This document shows positions 16,272-24,703 of a DNA stretch of 38,697 nt, in pieces. Made by a program: the position numbers and the translations under genes. Below the pieces are notes generated by a model. It was not told where the DNA came from. It worked only from the letters and a program-made list of their open reading frames with translations, and did not search any database. This DNA comes from RGEC01 sp044371405 (GTDB lineage Bacteria; Bacteroidota; Bacteroidia; NS11-12g; UBA955): positions 1 to 38,697 of the forward strand of contig JBILTS010000007.1 in NCBI GenBank assembly GCA_044371405.1. The letters are read 5' to 3'. Positions within the stretch are counted from its first letter, which is position 1. The number at the start of each line of letters is the position of its first letter.

Positions 16272-16913
16272 CTATGAACGATTCAATAAAAACCGCAAAT
16301 ATTTGATGGTCCGCCCTTCCGCCAGCCACATATTTTCATAAAAAGTCTGTATTTCCTTGAGCTCCGGAGCACAGGGCTGTGCATACACATTTTCAATATT
16401 TTCAAGCAGCGTCAATCCTTCTTCTGCAACAGTTTCCAGCGTACTCTCATAAAACAAATCGCTGTCGGTTTTAAGGTTAATCTGCGCATCGGCTTTGCAA
16501 ATATTACGGTAATGGGCCAAAAACCTGCTTGAAGTTAAACGCTTACGCGCTTTGGCAGGTTGCGGATCGGGAAAGGTTATCCAAATGCCGGAAACCTCAT
16601 TTTTTTCGAAGTGTTTTTCAATAAAATCTATCTGTATGCGCAAAAACCGAACATTATTCAACCCCTCTTCCACAGCAGTTTTGGCACCGCGCCACAGACG
16701 ATTCCCCTTGATATCGATACCCACATAATTGATATTAGGATTGCGTTTGGCAAGGCCGACCGTATAATCACCTTTACCACAGGCCAGTTCCAGCACGATG
16801 GGATTTTGATTTCCAAAAATCTCATGCCACCGGCCTTTTGTGTCGGCATTAAAATCCAGCGTATTATCAAACGCATCAAATTCTGCAAACTTTTGCAGCT
16901 TCCCTTTGCTCAT
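16272..16913 (-). CDS. trmB: tRNA (guanine-N7-)-methyltransferase TrmB
   Basis: TrmB methylates G46 of tRNA variable loops. The 213-residue protein has LELACGKGDYT (41-51) for SAM, VGIDIKGNRLWRGAKTA (64-80), the family signature ITFPDPQPAKARKRL (112-126) and the C-terminal KTDSDLFYESTL and MWLAEGRTIKYL motifs. The ATG at 16913 is chosen because the upstream 17 codons overlap the divergent aat leader and are not conserved in the family. It diverges from aat with 49 bases between starts. Confidence 0.94.
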   Translation of the reverse strand: MSKGKLQKFAEFDAFDNTLDFNADTKGRWHEIFGNQNPIVLELACGKGDYTVGLAKRNPNINYVGIDIKGNRLWRGAKTAVEEGLNNVRFLRIQIDFIEKHFEKNEVSGIWITFPDPQPAKARKRLTSSRFLAHYRNICKADAQINLKTDSDLFYESTLETVAEEGLTLLENIENVYAQPCAPELKEIQTFYENMWLAEGRTIKYLRFLLNRS

Positions 16914-16950
16914 TGTCCGCAAAAAAAGTACAGAACTCCCGTATTCTTGC

Positions 16951-16958
16951 GAAATTTG
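16951..16958 (+). promoter_or_regulatory. Near-match -7 element GAAATTTG of aat
   Basis: GAAATTTG differs from TAnnTTTG at the first base and lies 4 bases before the aat ATG, the same close spacing as at several other genes here. Confidence 0.4.
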
Positions 16959-16962
16959 CCAC

Positions 16963-17541
16963 ATGTTTTTGTCGCCGGAGATTTTATTGTCCGCCTACAT
17001 GTCGGGAGCATTCCCCATGGCACACCCGGACGACAACAATGAAATTTACTGGCACACACCCAAAAACAGAGGCATCATACCATTGGATGAGCGGTTTAAA
17101 GCTTCAAAAAATCTTAAAAGATTATATCGCAGTGGAAAGTTCACCTTCAGCATTAACAGAGATTTTGAAGAAGTGATCCGTCAGTGTGCCAGCCGCAGAG
17201 CGGATGATACCTGGATTTCGGAAGAAATTATCGAGGCATACATTGGGCTGCATCAGGCAGGTTTTGCCCACAGCTTTGAAACCCGCCTGAATGACGAACT
17301 GGTTGGCGGACTGTATGGCGTGGCGATTGGCAAGGCCTTTTTCGGCGAGAGCATGTTTCACACGCACACAGATGCCAGCAAACTGGCGCTTTTGTATCTG
17401 GTGGATTTTTTGCGTGAAAAAGATTTCATGCTATTGGATACCCAATATCTGAATCCCCACATCAAACAATTTGGGGCGTATGAAATTTCACACACCACCT
17501 ACATGCTGCTGTTGAAACAGGCGACGCGGTTGCAGGGGTAG
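16963..17541 (+). CDS. aat: Leucyl/phenylalanyl-tRNA-protein transferase Aat
   Basis: Aat adds Leu or Phe from tRNA to N-terminal Arg or Lys of proteins, marking them for ClpAP degradation by the N-end rule. The protein (192 residues from the ATG at 16963) has the family landmarks LSAYMSGAFPMAH, EIYWHTPKNRGIIPLDE, FSINRDFEEVIRQCA, TWISEEIIEAYIGLHQAGFAHSFE, GGLYGVAIGKAFFGESMFH and LLDTQYLNPHIKQFGA. Frames starting further upstream run through the trmB start and are not conserved. It is slightly shorter than the E. coli protein (234), with the difference at the N-terminus. Confidence 0.95.
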   Translation: MFLSPEILLSAYMSGAFPMAHPDDNNEIYWHTPKNRGIIPLDERFKASKNLKRLYRSGKFTFSINRDFEEVIRQCASRRADDTWISEEIIEAYIGLHQAGFAHSFETRLNDELVGGLYGVAIGKAFFGESMFHTHTDASKLALLYLVDFLREKDFMLLDTQYLNPHIKQFGAYEISHTTYMLLLKQATRLQG

Positions 17542-17556
17542 GAGCATGCCGAAACC

Positions 17557-17590
17557 CTCATAGCCCAGGGTTGAAACCCTGGGCTATGAG
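17557..17590. repeat. Near-perfect 34-base palindrome
   Basis: Arms of 16 bases (17557-17572 and 17575-17590) are exact reverse complements around a 2-base centre GA; the core is TAGCCCAGGGTT and AACCCTGGGCTA. There is no T-run, so it is not a standard terminator, though it lies 15 bases after the aat stop. Such palindromes are typical of REP- or MITE-like intergenic elements. No second full copy is present in this window. Confidence 0.7.
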
Positions 17591-17591
17591 A

Positions 17592-17613
17592 GTGCGCCCC
17601 AACCCGACCCCGG
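17592..17613. repeat. GC-rich segment related to 14679-14700
   Basis: It holds GTGCGCCCC (17592-17600), the reverse complement of 14692-14700, and CCCGACCCCGG (17603-17613), identical to 14679-14689. It abuts the palindrome at 17557-17590. It may be a degenerate copy of one repeat family. Confidence 0.45.
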
Positions 17614-17640
17614 AGGATTCGAATAACCCAAAACCTTATG

Positions 17641-17648
17641 TACCTTTG
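17641..17648 (+). promoter_or_regulatory. -7 element TACCTTTG of the cyclase gene
   Basis: TACCTTTG lies 4 bases before the ATG at 17653. An in-frame ATG at 17638 would overlap this element, so the later ATG is taken as the start. Confidence 0.65.
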
Positions 17649-17652
17649 CCCT

Positions 17653-18405
17653 ATGCTTCTGCATTGCAGCATTGACGGAGACAGTTACACCGCCTACCTC
17701 ACCAACGGCATTGACCTTAGCCAAGGGTTCGGACCAAACGGCGACAATGCCCTTGCATTTCATATTCCGCCTGCCAACATAGAACCCATACGCGTGGGCG
17801 ATTTTGTGGGTAGCGTGGCCGCCGGCAGCGGCGCTAATTGCGAAGTCATTCAATTTTGTGCGCATGGCAACGGAACCCACACCGAGTGTATTGGCCACAT
17901 CACCCGCGAAAGAAACAGCGTCAACAAACTGATACAACCCGGAATACTGGCAGCATGCCTCATCAGTGCTACACCCGAAAAACAAGGGGAGGATTGGATA
18001 ATAACCGCGACAGAACTTAAAAAACTGGCTTTGCAGAGAACCCCGGCCGTCATTATCCGAACCAACAATATTTCAGAGATCCGCGGTAAAAACTGGAGCG
18101 GTACCAACCCCTGCTACTTTGAACCCGCTGCCATACAACTGCTGGTTGATGCCGGATATCAACATATACTCACCGACTTGCCCAGCATTGACCGCGAGGA
18201 AGACGAAGGCGCACTCGCATCGCACCATGTGTGGTGGCAGTATCCTGCAAATCCAAGAATGCACGCCTCCATCACCGAACTGATTGTGGTACCCGAAAAC
18301 ACACCGGATGGATTATACCTGCTCAGTCTGCAGTTTGCGCCCATTGAATCAGATGCCTCGCCTTCCAGGCCTGTTATCTATCCCTTAAACCCTGCAAGAC
18401 CTTGA
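17653..18405 (+). CDS. Cyclase-family metal hydrolase (kynurenine formamidase-like)
   Basis: A 250-residue member of the cyclase superfamily, which includes kynurenine formamidase and isatin hydrolase. The metal motif reads HGNGTHTECIGH (H71, H76, H82), compared with the usual HTGTHxDxPxH: Glu replaces Asp, Pro is lost, and the first His is one residue further away. A second family element is the AVIIRTNN strand and the C-terminal YQHILTDLPSIDREEDEG followed by HHVWW, which has the His used in other members. Substrate is unknown; the altered motif makes simple transfer of the formamidase name unsafe. The GT9 gene begins within its stop (TTGA overlap), so the two are translated together. Confidence 0.75.
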   Translation: MLLHCSIDGDSYTAYLTNGIDLSQGFGPNGDNALAFHIPPANIEPIRVGDFVGSVAAGSGANCEVIQFCAHGNGTHTECIGHITRERNSVNKLIQPGILAACLISATPEKQGEDWIITATELKKLALQRTPAVIIRTNNISEIRGKNWSGTNPCYFEPAAIQLLVDAGYQHILTDLPSIDREEDEGALASHHVWWQYPANPRMHASITELIVVPENTPDGLYLLSLQFAPIESDASPSRPVIYPLNPARP

Positions 18406-19427
18406 CGGCAAACAGCGAAAAATGGCTCTACTTCTTCAACATGCTGCTTTCGCGGATGGTGAATGCCGGTAAACGCCCGTCAAATATAAATCCTGAGAAA
18501 ATACTTATCATCAAATGGGATGAGTTGGGCGATCTGGTAACTGCCACCCATGTATTCTCGATGTTAAGGGCCAGATTTCCCCAGGCATACATTGAACTAA
18601 TCACCAAACCCCAAAATGTTCCGTTGGTTAAATACGATACCAATCTGGACTGCATTTCATCCAGCATAGAAAGCTGGAAAGGCCGCTATGACCTGCACAT
18701 AGAACTTCGGGGAACCTGGAAAACACTTTTCAGAACCTTTCGCTACCTGCCCGGCTATCGACTGGACCGTGGCTGGGTGCGTTTTTTACAACGCGGCAAT
18801 CAACCCCACGAAACCATTACCAATTACCGCATTGTAGCACCTGTGCTGGGTGAAATGCCCATGCACAAACCCTATATTGCTGTTAACGAATCGGATGAAA
18901 CCACAGTTTCTGCCTATCTTGAGAAAAGCGGTGCAGAAAAATTCATTGTGTACCACACCGGGGCGCGAAAAGCCCTTCGTCGTTGGCCTGCAACCCATTT
19001 TGCGGCCCTGGCGGATTATGCATACAAGCGTTTTAATCTCCAAAGCATTTTTGTGGGCACACCCGAAGAACTGCCCCAAATACAAGCGATAACAAGCATG
19101 ATGGAAACGCCTGCCATCACAGCCACAGAGAAACTGAGCATCACAGAACTGGCTTCACTGATATCAAAAGCGCATGCGTTCGTGGGAAACGAAAGTGGCC
19201 CACTACAGATTGCCGACGCCATGGGCGTTCGGTCTTTGTCCTTTTTTGGACCCGGGGTCAAAAATGTGTTTTACCCGCAACACCCCCAATCTCTGGTTAT
19301 ACATAAAATTCTGCCTTGCAATCCTTGCGACCAGGTTCACTGCATTCACCCCGACAATCCCTGTATCAACCAAATTACCATAGAAGATGCAAAAAATGCG
19401 CTTGGGGTTGTTCTCAGAAATTTATAA
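18402..19427 (+). CDS. Glycosyltransferase family 9 (heptosyltransferase-like)
   Basis: A 341-residue GT-B enzyme of the ADP-heptose:LPS heptosyltransferase family. N-terminal domain: ILIIKWDELGDLVTATHVFSML (about residues 34-55). C-terminal domain: FIVYHTGARKALRRWPATHFAALAD (about 180-204) and the sugar-nucleotide site AFVGNESGPLQIADAMGVRSLSFFGPG (about 263-290). A Cys-rich tail NPCDQVHCIHPDNPC is common in the family. It likely adds a sugar to lipid A core or another surface glycan at the inner-membrane face. A TTG at 18402 overlaps the cyclase stop and is the annotated start; ATG 18441 is an alternative that still keeps the whole domain. Confidence 0.85.
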   Translation: MTANSEKWLYFFNMLLSRMVNAGKRPSNINPEKILIIKWDELGDLVTATHVFSMLRARFPQAYIELITKPQNVPLVKYDTNLDCISSSIESWKGRYDLHIELRGTWKTLFRTFRYLPGYRLDRGWVRFLQRGNQPHETITNYRIVAPVLGEMPMHKPYIAVNESDETTVSAYLEKSGAEKFIVYHTGARKALRRWPATHFAALADYAYKRFNLQSIFVGTPEELPQIQAITSMMETPAITATEKLSITELASLISKAHAFVGNESGPLQIADAMGVRSLSFFGPGVKNVFYPQHPQSLVIHKILPCNPCDQVHCIHPDNPCINQITIEDAKNALGVVLRNL

Positions 19428-19452
19428 GAACTCCAAAAATCAGTCGATGATA

Positions 19453-19485
19453 TTGGGGGTAACACTGTAATTTGTTGTATATTTG
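19453..19485 (+). promoter_or_regulatory. Promoter of RNase Z gene
   Basis: TTG at 19453-19455, a 22-base spacer and TATATTTG at 19478-19485 (exact TAnnTTTG) lie 7 bases before the ATG at 19493. This is one of the few promoters here with both elements. Confidence 0.6.
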
Positions 19486-19492
19486 GTTACGC

Positions 19493-20410
19493 ATGCACCG
19501 TTCCTTCGAGGTAACTGTTTTAGGCACTTCGTCTGCCTCCCCTACCAAAACCCGCTTCCCCAGCAGCCAGCTGGTGCGGCTGGAAGGGGATTATTTCCTC
19601 ATTGATTGCGGAGAAGGCACGCAACATCAGTTGGTGCGGCTGGGTTTGCGCATGCAGCGCATTCGCTACATTCTTATCACCCACTTGCATGGTGATCATT
19701 TTTATGGATTACCGGGTCTCATCAGCAGTATGTCACTCTTTGGCAGGTCTGAAAAACTAACCATTGTTGGACCGGCAGCCCTAAAAAACCTGCTGGATAC
19801 CATTATAAATACCACTGAATCGAGGGTGACTTTTGAAATAGAGTACATTCATACCAATCCCGGCAAGGCAGAAACAGTGCTTGCCAATAGAAAATGGAGT
19901 CTAAGCACAGTCCCCCTGAAACACCGTATTGCATGCACCGGTTTTATCATTCGTGAACAGGGCCCGGAACTACGACTGAACGCGCCCGTGTGCGAGCAAA
20001 TGTGTGTACCTGTGGAATGGTATGAAGCATTAAAATGGGGTGATGATTGGCAAAAAGAAGATGGCAGTATCGTTCCAAACACCTTACTCACCCTGCCCGG
20101 CAATCCAAATCGCAGCTATGCATATATATCCGATACCATCTACGATGAAAGCATAGTGCCACACATTCAGGGCTGCAACCTCCTCTATCACGAAGCTACT
20201 TTCCTTCACGATTTGCTGGAAAGGGCCACAGAAACCCACCACACCACATCGAAGCAGGCCGGGCTTATTGCGGCCAAAGCCGGTGTAGGTAAACTAATGA
20301 TTGGTCATTTCAGCAGCCGTTATCATCAGACAGACGATTTACTATCAGAAGCACAAGAGCAGTTTAATGATGCAATGCTTGCCCATGAAGGTCTCACAGT
20401 GAAGGTGTAG
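19493..20410 (+). CDS. rnz: Ribonuclease Z
   Basis: RNase Z cuts the 3' trailer from precursor tRNAs. The 305-residue metallo-beta-lactamase protein has TVLGTSSASPTKTRFPSSQLV, YFLIDCGEGTQHQLVR, the HLHGDH zinc motif (64-69), an exosite-like region with PLKHRI, the SYAYISDTIYDE aspartate segment and a GHFSSRY histidine near the end. Length matches the short bacterial form. The ATG at 19493 is used rather than the upstream ATG at 19472, because the -7 element lies between them. It stands alone, between the GT9 gene and ftsK. Confidence 0.95.
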   Translation: MHRSFEVTVLGTSSASPTKTRFPSSQLVRLEGDYFLIDCGEGTQHQLVRLGLRMQRIRYILITHLHGDHFYGLPGLISSMSLFGRSEKLTIVGPAALKNLLDTIINTTESRVTFEIEYIHTNPGKAETVLANRKWSLSTVPLKHRIACTGFIIREQGPELRLNAPVCEQMCVPVEWYEALKWGDDWQKEDGSIVPNTLLTLPGNPNRSYAYISDTIYDESIVPHIQGCNLLYHEATFLHDLLERATETHHTTSKQAGLIAAKAGVGKLMIGHFSSRYHQTDDLLSEAQEQFNDAMLAHEGLTVKV

Positions 20411-20478
20411 GTCTCCACTATAATAAACACCCTTTTCCCGCGTTAATAACTCTACAGGCCATGACATTGGCACTGTTT

Positions 20479-20486
20479 TATCTTCG
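20479..20486 (+). promoter_or_regulatory. -7-like element TATCTTCG of ftsK
   Basis: TATCTTCG lies 10 bases before the ATG at 20497 and shows the TTCG variant. It lies within the longer open frame from ATG 20461, which supports the later start. Confidence 0.5.
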
Positions 20487-20496
20487 CAATCTACCC

Positions 20497-23031
20497 ATGC
20501 CGGCTAAAAAACAGGATAAACAAAAAACCGAAGATTTCGATAGGTCTGATAAGGGCACGAATGCTGCTCCTATAGACCGCAAGCAGGTTGCAGACATTGC
20601 CACCCTCAAAAACGAGCAGGCACGAAAAGTATTCGGCTTTCTGTTGCTGGTATTGACAGCTGTGCTGCTCATAAGCTTTGTTTCGTTCTTCTTCTCATGG
20701 AAATCAGACCAGGATTTTCTGGCCGGTGGCGACTGGAAACTTTTCAAAGCCAATCATGGTAAGGTTGAGAATGCCATGGGACTGCTGGGTGCGCGACTTG
20801 GCTATTACTTCATCCACAACGGTTTTGGGTTGGCCGCATTTGCACTCCTTCCCTACATTGCCTTATCGGGATTGTTTCTGCTCTTTGGCTACAGACCCTT
20901 CTCTCTGCTCCGAATCGCCATTCACACCATACTATTTACCGCCTGGTTCAGTCTAACCCTCGGTTTTATTTTTCACCCTTGGTTTCCCTTGCTGGGCGGA
21001 ACTTTTGGCTATTTTGGCATAGACAAACTAAACCACATCATCGGCTGGCCGGGTTCACTCATTTTTCTGATATCCTATGCCGTTGTTTATGTAATGCTGT
21101 TCCTCAATTTGAATCCTTTTGACAGAATAAAATTGCCTTCCAAATCTCCTGAAATGGAGGCGGTTGTTGAAGAAGAACAAATTTCAGGGGCAAAGATTAT
21201 TGAAGACGACGCTGATGACGATGTTGAAGCCATTCAACCGGAAACTGATCCCGATATTGTTTTTGTTGATGAGGAAGAAGACGATGATTATCAACCGGTA
21301 GATGTGGCGGAATTGCCTCCCATTGAACTTAAAATAAAGAACGAAACACCTGTTGTTGTAACTCAACCGGAACCAGTGACCGAAACCGAACCGGAACCCA
21401 AACCCCAGGTAATTGAACTGGGTGGCGATGAAAACTTCCAGATAGAGGTAAAGACAGATGATCCGGATGAATTTGTGGAGGAAAATCAGGGCGAAACCAC
21501 AGCAACGCACTTTGGAATAGACACTACCTACGACCCCACCCTGGAACTCAGGGAATATCGTCACCCAACTCTTGATTTACTGAATGATTACGGCAGTAAA
21601 AAGCAGGAAATTGATATGAATGAGATTGAGAGTAGCAAAACCATGATTATCGATACGCTGAAAAACTATAACATTGGCATATCAAAAATCATGGCCAGCG
21701 TAGGTCCCACGGTTACGCTGTATGAAATCATTCCTGCTCCCGGCGTCAAAATATCGAAAATTAAAAACCTGGAAGATGATATTGCCTTGAGTCTCGCGGC
21801 ACTAGGTATCCGCATTATCGCACCTATACCCGGAAAAGGCACCATAGGCATTGAGGTTCCCAATAAAAACCCCGAAATGGTCCCCATGAAAGGCGTGCTG
21901 GCAAGTAAAAAATTCCAGGAGGCCGATATGCAGCTGCCTGTGGCCTTGGGAAAAACCATCAGCAACGAAATCTTTGTTACCGATCTGGCCAAAATGCCCC
22001 ACCTGCTGATGGCGGGGGCCACCGGGCAGGGTAAATCCGTGGGGCTTAATGCCATTCTGGTTTCGTTGCTCTACAAAAAACACCCTGCCTATATCAAGTT
22101 TGTGCTGGTTGACCCCAAAAAGGTGGAACTCACCCTCTACAACAAAATAGAGCGGCATTTTCTGGCCAAATTGCCCGGTGACGGCGAAGCGATTATCACC
22201 GATAACACCAAAGTAATTAACACCCTTAACAGTCTCTGCGTGGAAATGGATAACCGCTACAAACTATTGCAGGATGCCATGGTGCGCAACATTGTGGAAT
22301 ACAATGCCCGCTTTCTAGAACGTAAACTGAATCCGCAAAACGGGCATAAATTCCTACCCTACATTGTGGTGGTGATTGATGAGGTAGCTGATTTGATGAT
22401 GACGGCGGGTAAGGAAATTGAAACACCCATTGCCCGGATAGCACAGCTGGCAAGAGCCATTGGCATTCACCTTATTCTGGCTACACAGCGCCCCAGCGTG
22501 AATGTCATCACCGGTATGATTAAAGCCAACTTCCCGGCCCGCATCGCATTTCGCGTAACCAGTAAAATTGACAGCCGCACGATTCTGGATGCCAACGGTG
22601 CCGACCAGCTCATTGGTAAAGGTGATATGCTCTACAGTGGTGGCAACGAAATGATACGACTGCAGTGCCCGTTTGTTGACACACCGGAAGTTGAGCGCAT
22701 TGTAGAATACATTGGTGAACAACGTGCATACTCCACTGCCTTCATATTACCCGAAGTGAAAGATGAATCGGGCGAGGGCCGCGGAGGTGAAAGTTTCGAC
22801 CCCAATGAACGGGATGATCTGTTTGAAGACGCCGCCCGCGTGGTAGTACAAAACCAGATTGGCAGCACCAGTTTGATACAGCGCAGATTAAAAATTGGCT
22901 ACAGCCGCGCCGGCAGACTGATGGACCAGCTGGAAGATGCAGGTGTGGTTGGCCCGAACCTGGGAAGTAAAGCCCGGGAGGTGCGCATTCCCGATGAAAT
23001 GAGCTTGGAACAGTTTTTGAATAACCTGTAG
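20497..23031 (+). CDS. ftsK: DNA translocase FtsK
   Basis: FtsK pumps chromosome DNA at the division septum and activates XerCD at dif; a xerD-like gene lies 3 kb downstream. From ATG 20497 (844 residues): four transmembrane segments (about 45-67, 109-131, 138-160, 183-205), an acidic Glu/Asp/Pro-rich linker (about 218-350), the alpha domain, the RecA-like motor with Walker A GATGQGKS (507-514) and Walker B VVVIDEVADLMM (about 625-636), and a C-terminal winged-helix gamma domain with LIQRRLKIGYSRAGRLMDQLE that reads KOPS sequences. The linker is much shorter than in E. coli but normal for Bacteroidota. lolA begins 16 bases after the stop. Confidence 0.96.
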   Translation: MPAKKQDKQKTEDFDRSDKGTNAAPIDRKQVADIATLKNEQARKVFGFLLLVLTAVLLISFVSFFFSWKSDQDFLAGGDWKLFKANHGKVENAMGLLGARLGYYFIHNGFGLAAFALLPYIALSGLFLLFGYRPFSLLRIAIHTILFTAWFSLTLGFIFHPWFPLLGGTFGYFGIDKLNHIIGWPGSLIFLISYAVVYVMLFLNLNPFDRIKLPSKSPEMEAVVEEEQISGAKIIEDDADDDVEAIQPETDPDIVFVDEEEDDDYQPVDVAELPPIELKIKNETPVVVTQPEPVTETEPEPKPQVIELGGDENFQIEVKTDDPDEFVEENQGETTATHFGIDTTYDPTLELREYRHPTLDLLNDYGSKKQEIDMNEIESSKTMIIDTLKNYNIGISKIMASVGPTVTLYEIIPAPGVKISKIKNLEDDIALSLAALGIRIIAPIPGKGTIGIEVPNKNPEMVPMKGVLASKKFQEADMQLPVALGKTISNEIFVTDLAKMPHLLMAGATGQGKSVGLNAILVSLLYKKHPAYIKFVLVDPKKVELTLYNKIERHFLAKLPGDGEAIITDNTKVINTLNSLCVEMDNRYKLLQDAMVRNIVEYNARFLERKLNPQNGHKFLPYIVVVIDEVADLMMTAGKEIETPIARIAQLARAIGIHLILATQRPSVNVITGMIKANFPARIAFRVTSKIDSRTILDANGADQLIGKGDMLYSGGNEMIRLQCPFVDTPEVERIVEYIGEQRAYSTAFILPEVKDESGEGRGGESFDPNERDDLFEDAARVVVQNQIGSTSLIQRRLKIGYSRAGRLMDQLEDAGVVGPNLGSKAREVRIPDEMSLEQFLNNL

Positions 23032-23039
23032 TAGATTTG
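23032..23039 (+). promoter_or_regulatory. -7 element TAGATTTG of lolA
   Basis: TAGATTTG begins at the base after the ftsK stop codon and lies 8 bases before the lolA ATG. lolA may therefore be transcribed on its own as well as by read-through. Confidence 0.55.
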
Positions 23040-23047
23040 CACCTTTT

Positions 23048-23722
23048 ATGAATATCCGCACCCTACTGTTTGGTTTATCGCTGTTTTGTGTAATAAACAC
23101 TCACGCTCAAAGTGACCCAGGTCCCGGCAACCCAAAGGCAAACGATCCTAAAGCCACCAGCATCCTTAACAAGGTCAGCAAGCTTTATAAAAGCTATACT
23201 TCCATAAAAAGCACCTTCACCATTACAACTACATCCGGCCAGGGTAAAAGCACCAGCAGCAATGGAACTGTGTGGATTAAAGGCACCAAGTATAAACTCG
23301 ATTATGCCGGACAGGAAATCTTGTGCAACGGCAAATTTATTTGGACCTTCAATAAAGAAGATAACGAAGTAACCAAAGAAGTTTACAAAGCAAAGGACAA
23401 CTCCATCACGCCCAATGAAATTTTCACCATATACAACAAAGATTTTAAAAGTGTCTATGAAGGACCCACCGTCAGAGACGGAAAAACATATGAAGTGGTA
23501 AAAATGGTTTCAAAAAAGAAGGTTAATTACAGCTATATTAAACTGGAAATAGACAAATCAACAAGTAAAATACAGCGCATGATTCAGCATTATAAAAACG
23601 GTACTGAAATCACTTATACCATCGGTCAGTTTACAACCAATACTGCACTTGCTGAAAATTTCTTCGACTGGAACGCCGCATCACATACGGGAGTTACCGA
23701 AGTAGATTTAACCAAAAAATAA
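23048..23722 (+). CDS. lolA: Outer-membrane lipoprotein carrier LolA
   Basis: LolA carries lipoproteins through the periplasm from LolCDE to the outer membrane. The 224-residue protein has a signal peptide cleaved near THA|QS (after residue 20), then the LolA half-barrel: ILNKVSKLYKSYTSIKSTFTIT, GTVWIKGTKYKLDYAGQEILCNGKFIWTFNKEDNEVTKEVY, and ITPNEIFTIYNKDF. This is the usual LolA_like layout of Bacteroidota, in which no LolB is known. Position directly after ftsK is common in the phylum. The window encodes at least three lipoproteins that could be its cargo. Confidence 0.85.
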   Translation: MNIRTLLFGLSLFCVINTHAQSDPGPGNPKANDPKATSILNKVSKLYKSYTSIKSTFTITTTSGQGKSTSSNGTVWIKGTKYKLDYAGQEILCNGKFIWTFNKEDNEVTKEVYKAKDNSITPNEIFTIYNKDFKSVYEGPTVRDGKTYEVVKMVSKKKVNYSYIKLEIDKSTSKIQRMIQHYKNGTEITYTIGQFTTNTALAENFFDWNAASHTGVTEVDLTKK

Positions 23723-23740
23723 GTAACTGCTACGCACAAA

Positions 23741-23771
23741 AAAACGGCTGCAAAAATTTTGCAGCCGTTTT
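23741..23771. terminator. Bidirectional intrinsic terminator
   Basis: A strong stem (ACGGCTGC/GCAGCCGT extended by A-T pairs) lies between the convergent lolA and sucD genes. The T-run is good for both directions, and longer for sucD. Confidence 0.9.
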
Positions 23772-23788
23772 CATTTATGCCTGAATGA

Positions 23789-24655
23789 TTAAATTACTTC
23801 TTTCATGCGCTGACCGATTTCAGCAGGGCTTGCCACCACGTGGATACCACATTCGGACATGATGGCCATTTTAGCGGCAGCTGTGTCGTCTTTGCCACCC
23901 ACAATAGCCCCTGCATGACCCATTCTGCGGCCGGGGGGAGCTGTTTGACCGGCGATAAAACCAACTACTGGCTTGGTTCCATTTGCCTGAATCCAGCGGG
24001 CAGCTTCTGCTTCCATACCACCGCCGATTTCACCAATCATTACTATACCTGCTGTTTCGGGATCATTCATAAACAATTCCACCGCTTCTTTGGTGGTAGT
24101 GCCAATAATAGGATCTCCACCGATACCGATGGCAGTGCTCTGTCCCAAACCTAATTTGGTAAGCTGATCTACCGCTTCATAGGTAAGTGTTCCACTTTTT
24201 GAAACAACACCAATATTCCCTTTTTTGAAAATAAATCCGGGCATGATGCCAATTTTGGCTTCTTCGGGAGTAATAATTCCCGGGCAGTTTGGCCCAATCA
24301 ATGTGGATTTTTTCCCTTCCAGATATCGCTTCACTTTCACCATATCGCGGGTGGGTATCCCCTCGGTTATGGCAACAATAACCTTTATTCCGGCATCGGC
24401 AGACTCCATGATGGCGTCCGCAGCAAATGCAGGTGGTACAAAAATGATACTAACGTCGGCACCGGCATCTTTAACGGCTTGCTCAACAGTATTGAAAACA
24501 GGCCTGTCAAGATGTGTGCTTCCCCCTTTTCCGGGCGTTACACCACCCACCAGTTGGGTGCCATATTCAATCATTTGTGTTGCGTGAAACGTTCCTTCGT
24601 TTCCGGTAAATCCCTGCACTATAACGCGGGAATGCTTATTAACCAATATACTCAT
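23789..24655 (-). CDS. sucD: Succinyl-CoA ligase alpha subunit SucD
   Basis: SucD and SucC convert succinyl-CoA to succinate with formation of ATP or GTP. The 288-residue protein has VQGFTGNEGTFHA (13-24) for CoA binding, GGVTPGKGG, VPPAFAADAI, IGPNCPGIITP (120-130), and the phosphorylated histidine H247 in GRRMGHAGAIVGG. Length and motifs are standard. sucC is not adjacent, unlike the sucCD arrangement of E. coli. The promoter is a TAnnTTCG variant 16 bases before the ATG. Confidence 0.97.
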   Translation of the reverse strand: MSILVNKHSRVIVQGFTGNEGTFHATQMIEYGTQLVGGVTPGKGGSTHLDRPVFNTVEQAVKDAGADVSIIFVPPAFAADAIMESADAGIKVIVAITEGIPTRDMVKVKRYLEGKKSTLIGPNCPGIITPEEAKIGIMPGFIFKKGNIGVVSKSGTLTYEAVDQLTKLGLGQSTAIGIGGDPIIGTTTKEAVELFMNDPETAGIVMIGEIGGGMEAEAARWIQANGTKPVVGFIAGQTAPPGRRMGHAGAIVGGKDDTAAAKMAIMSECGIHVVASPAEIGQRMKEVI

Positions 24656-24671
24656 ACTGTGAAAAGTTCCG

Positions 24672-24679
24672 CGAAAATA
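24672..24679 (-). promoter_or_regulatory. -7-like element TATTTTCG of sucD
   Basis: Minus-strand TATTTTCG lies 16 bases before the sucD ATG and matches the TTCG variant of the -7 element. Confidence 0.45.
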
Positions 24680-24703
24680 CGATGTTAGCGCTGAATTGCG
24701 TTG

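Noticed and set aside
17592..17632. tRNA-like segment with GGATTCGAATAACC
   Set aside because: It recalls a T-loop but there is no acceptor stem, anticodon arm or D-arm around it.
17638..17652. Upstream ATG of the cyclase gene
   Set aside because: It overlaps the TACCTTTG element, so the ATG at 17653 fits better.
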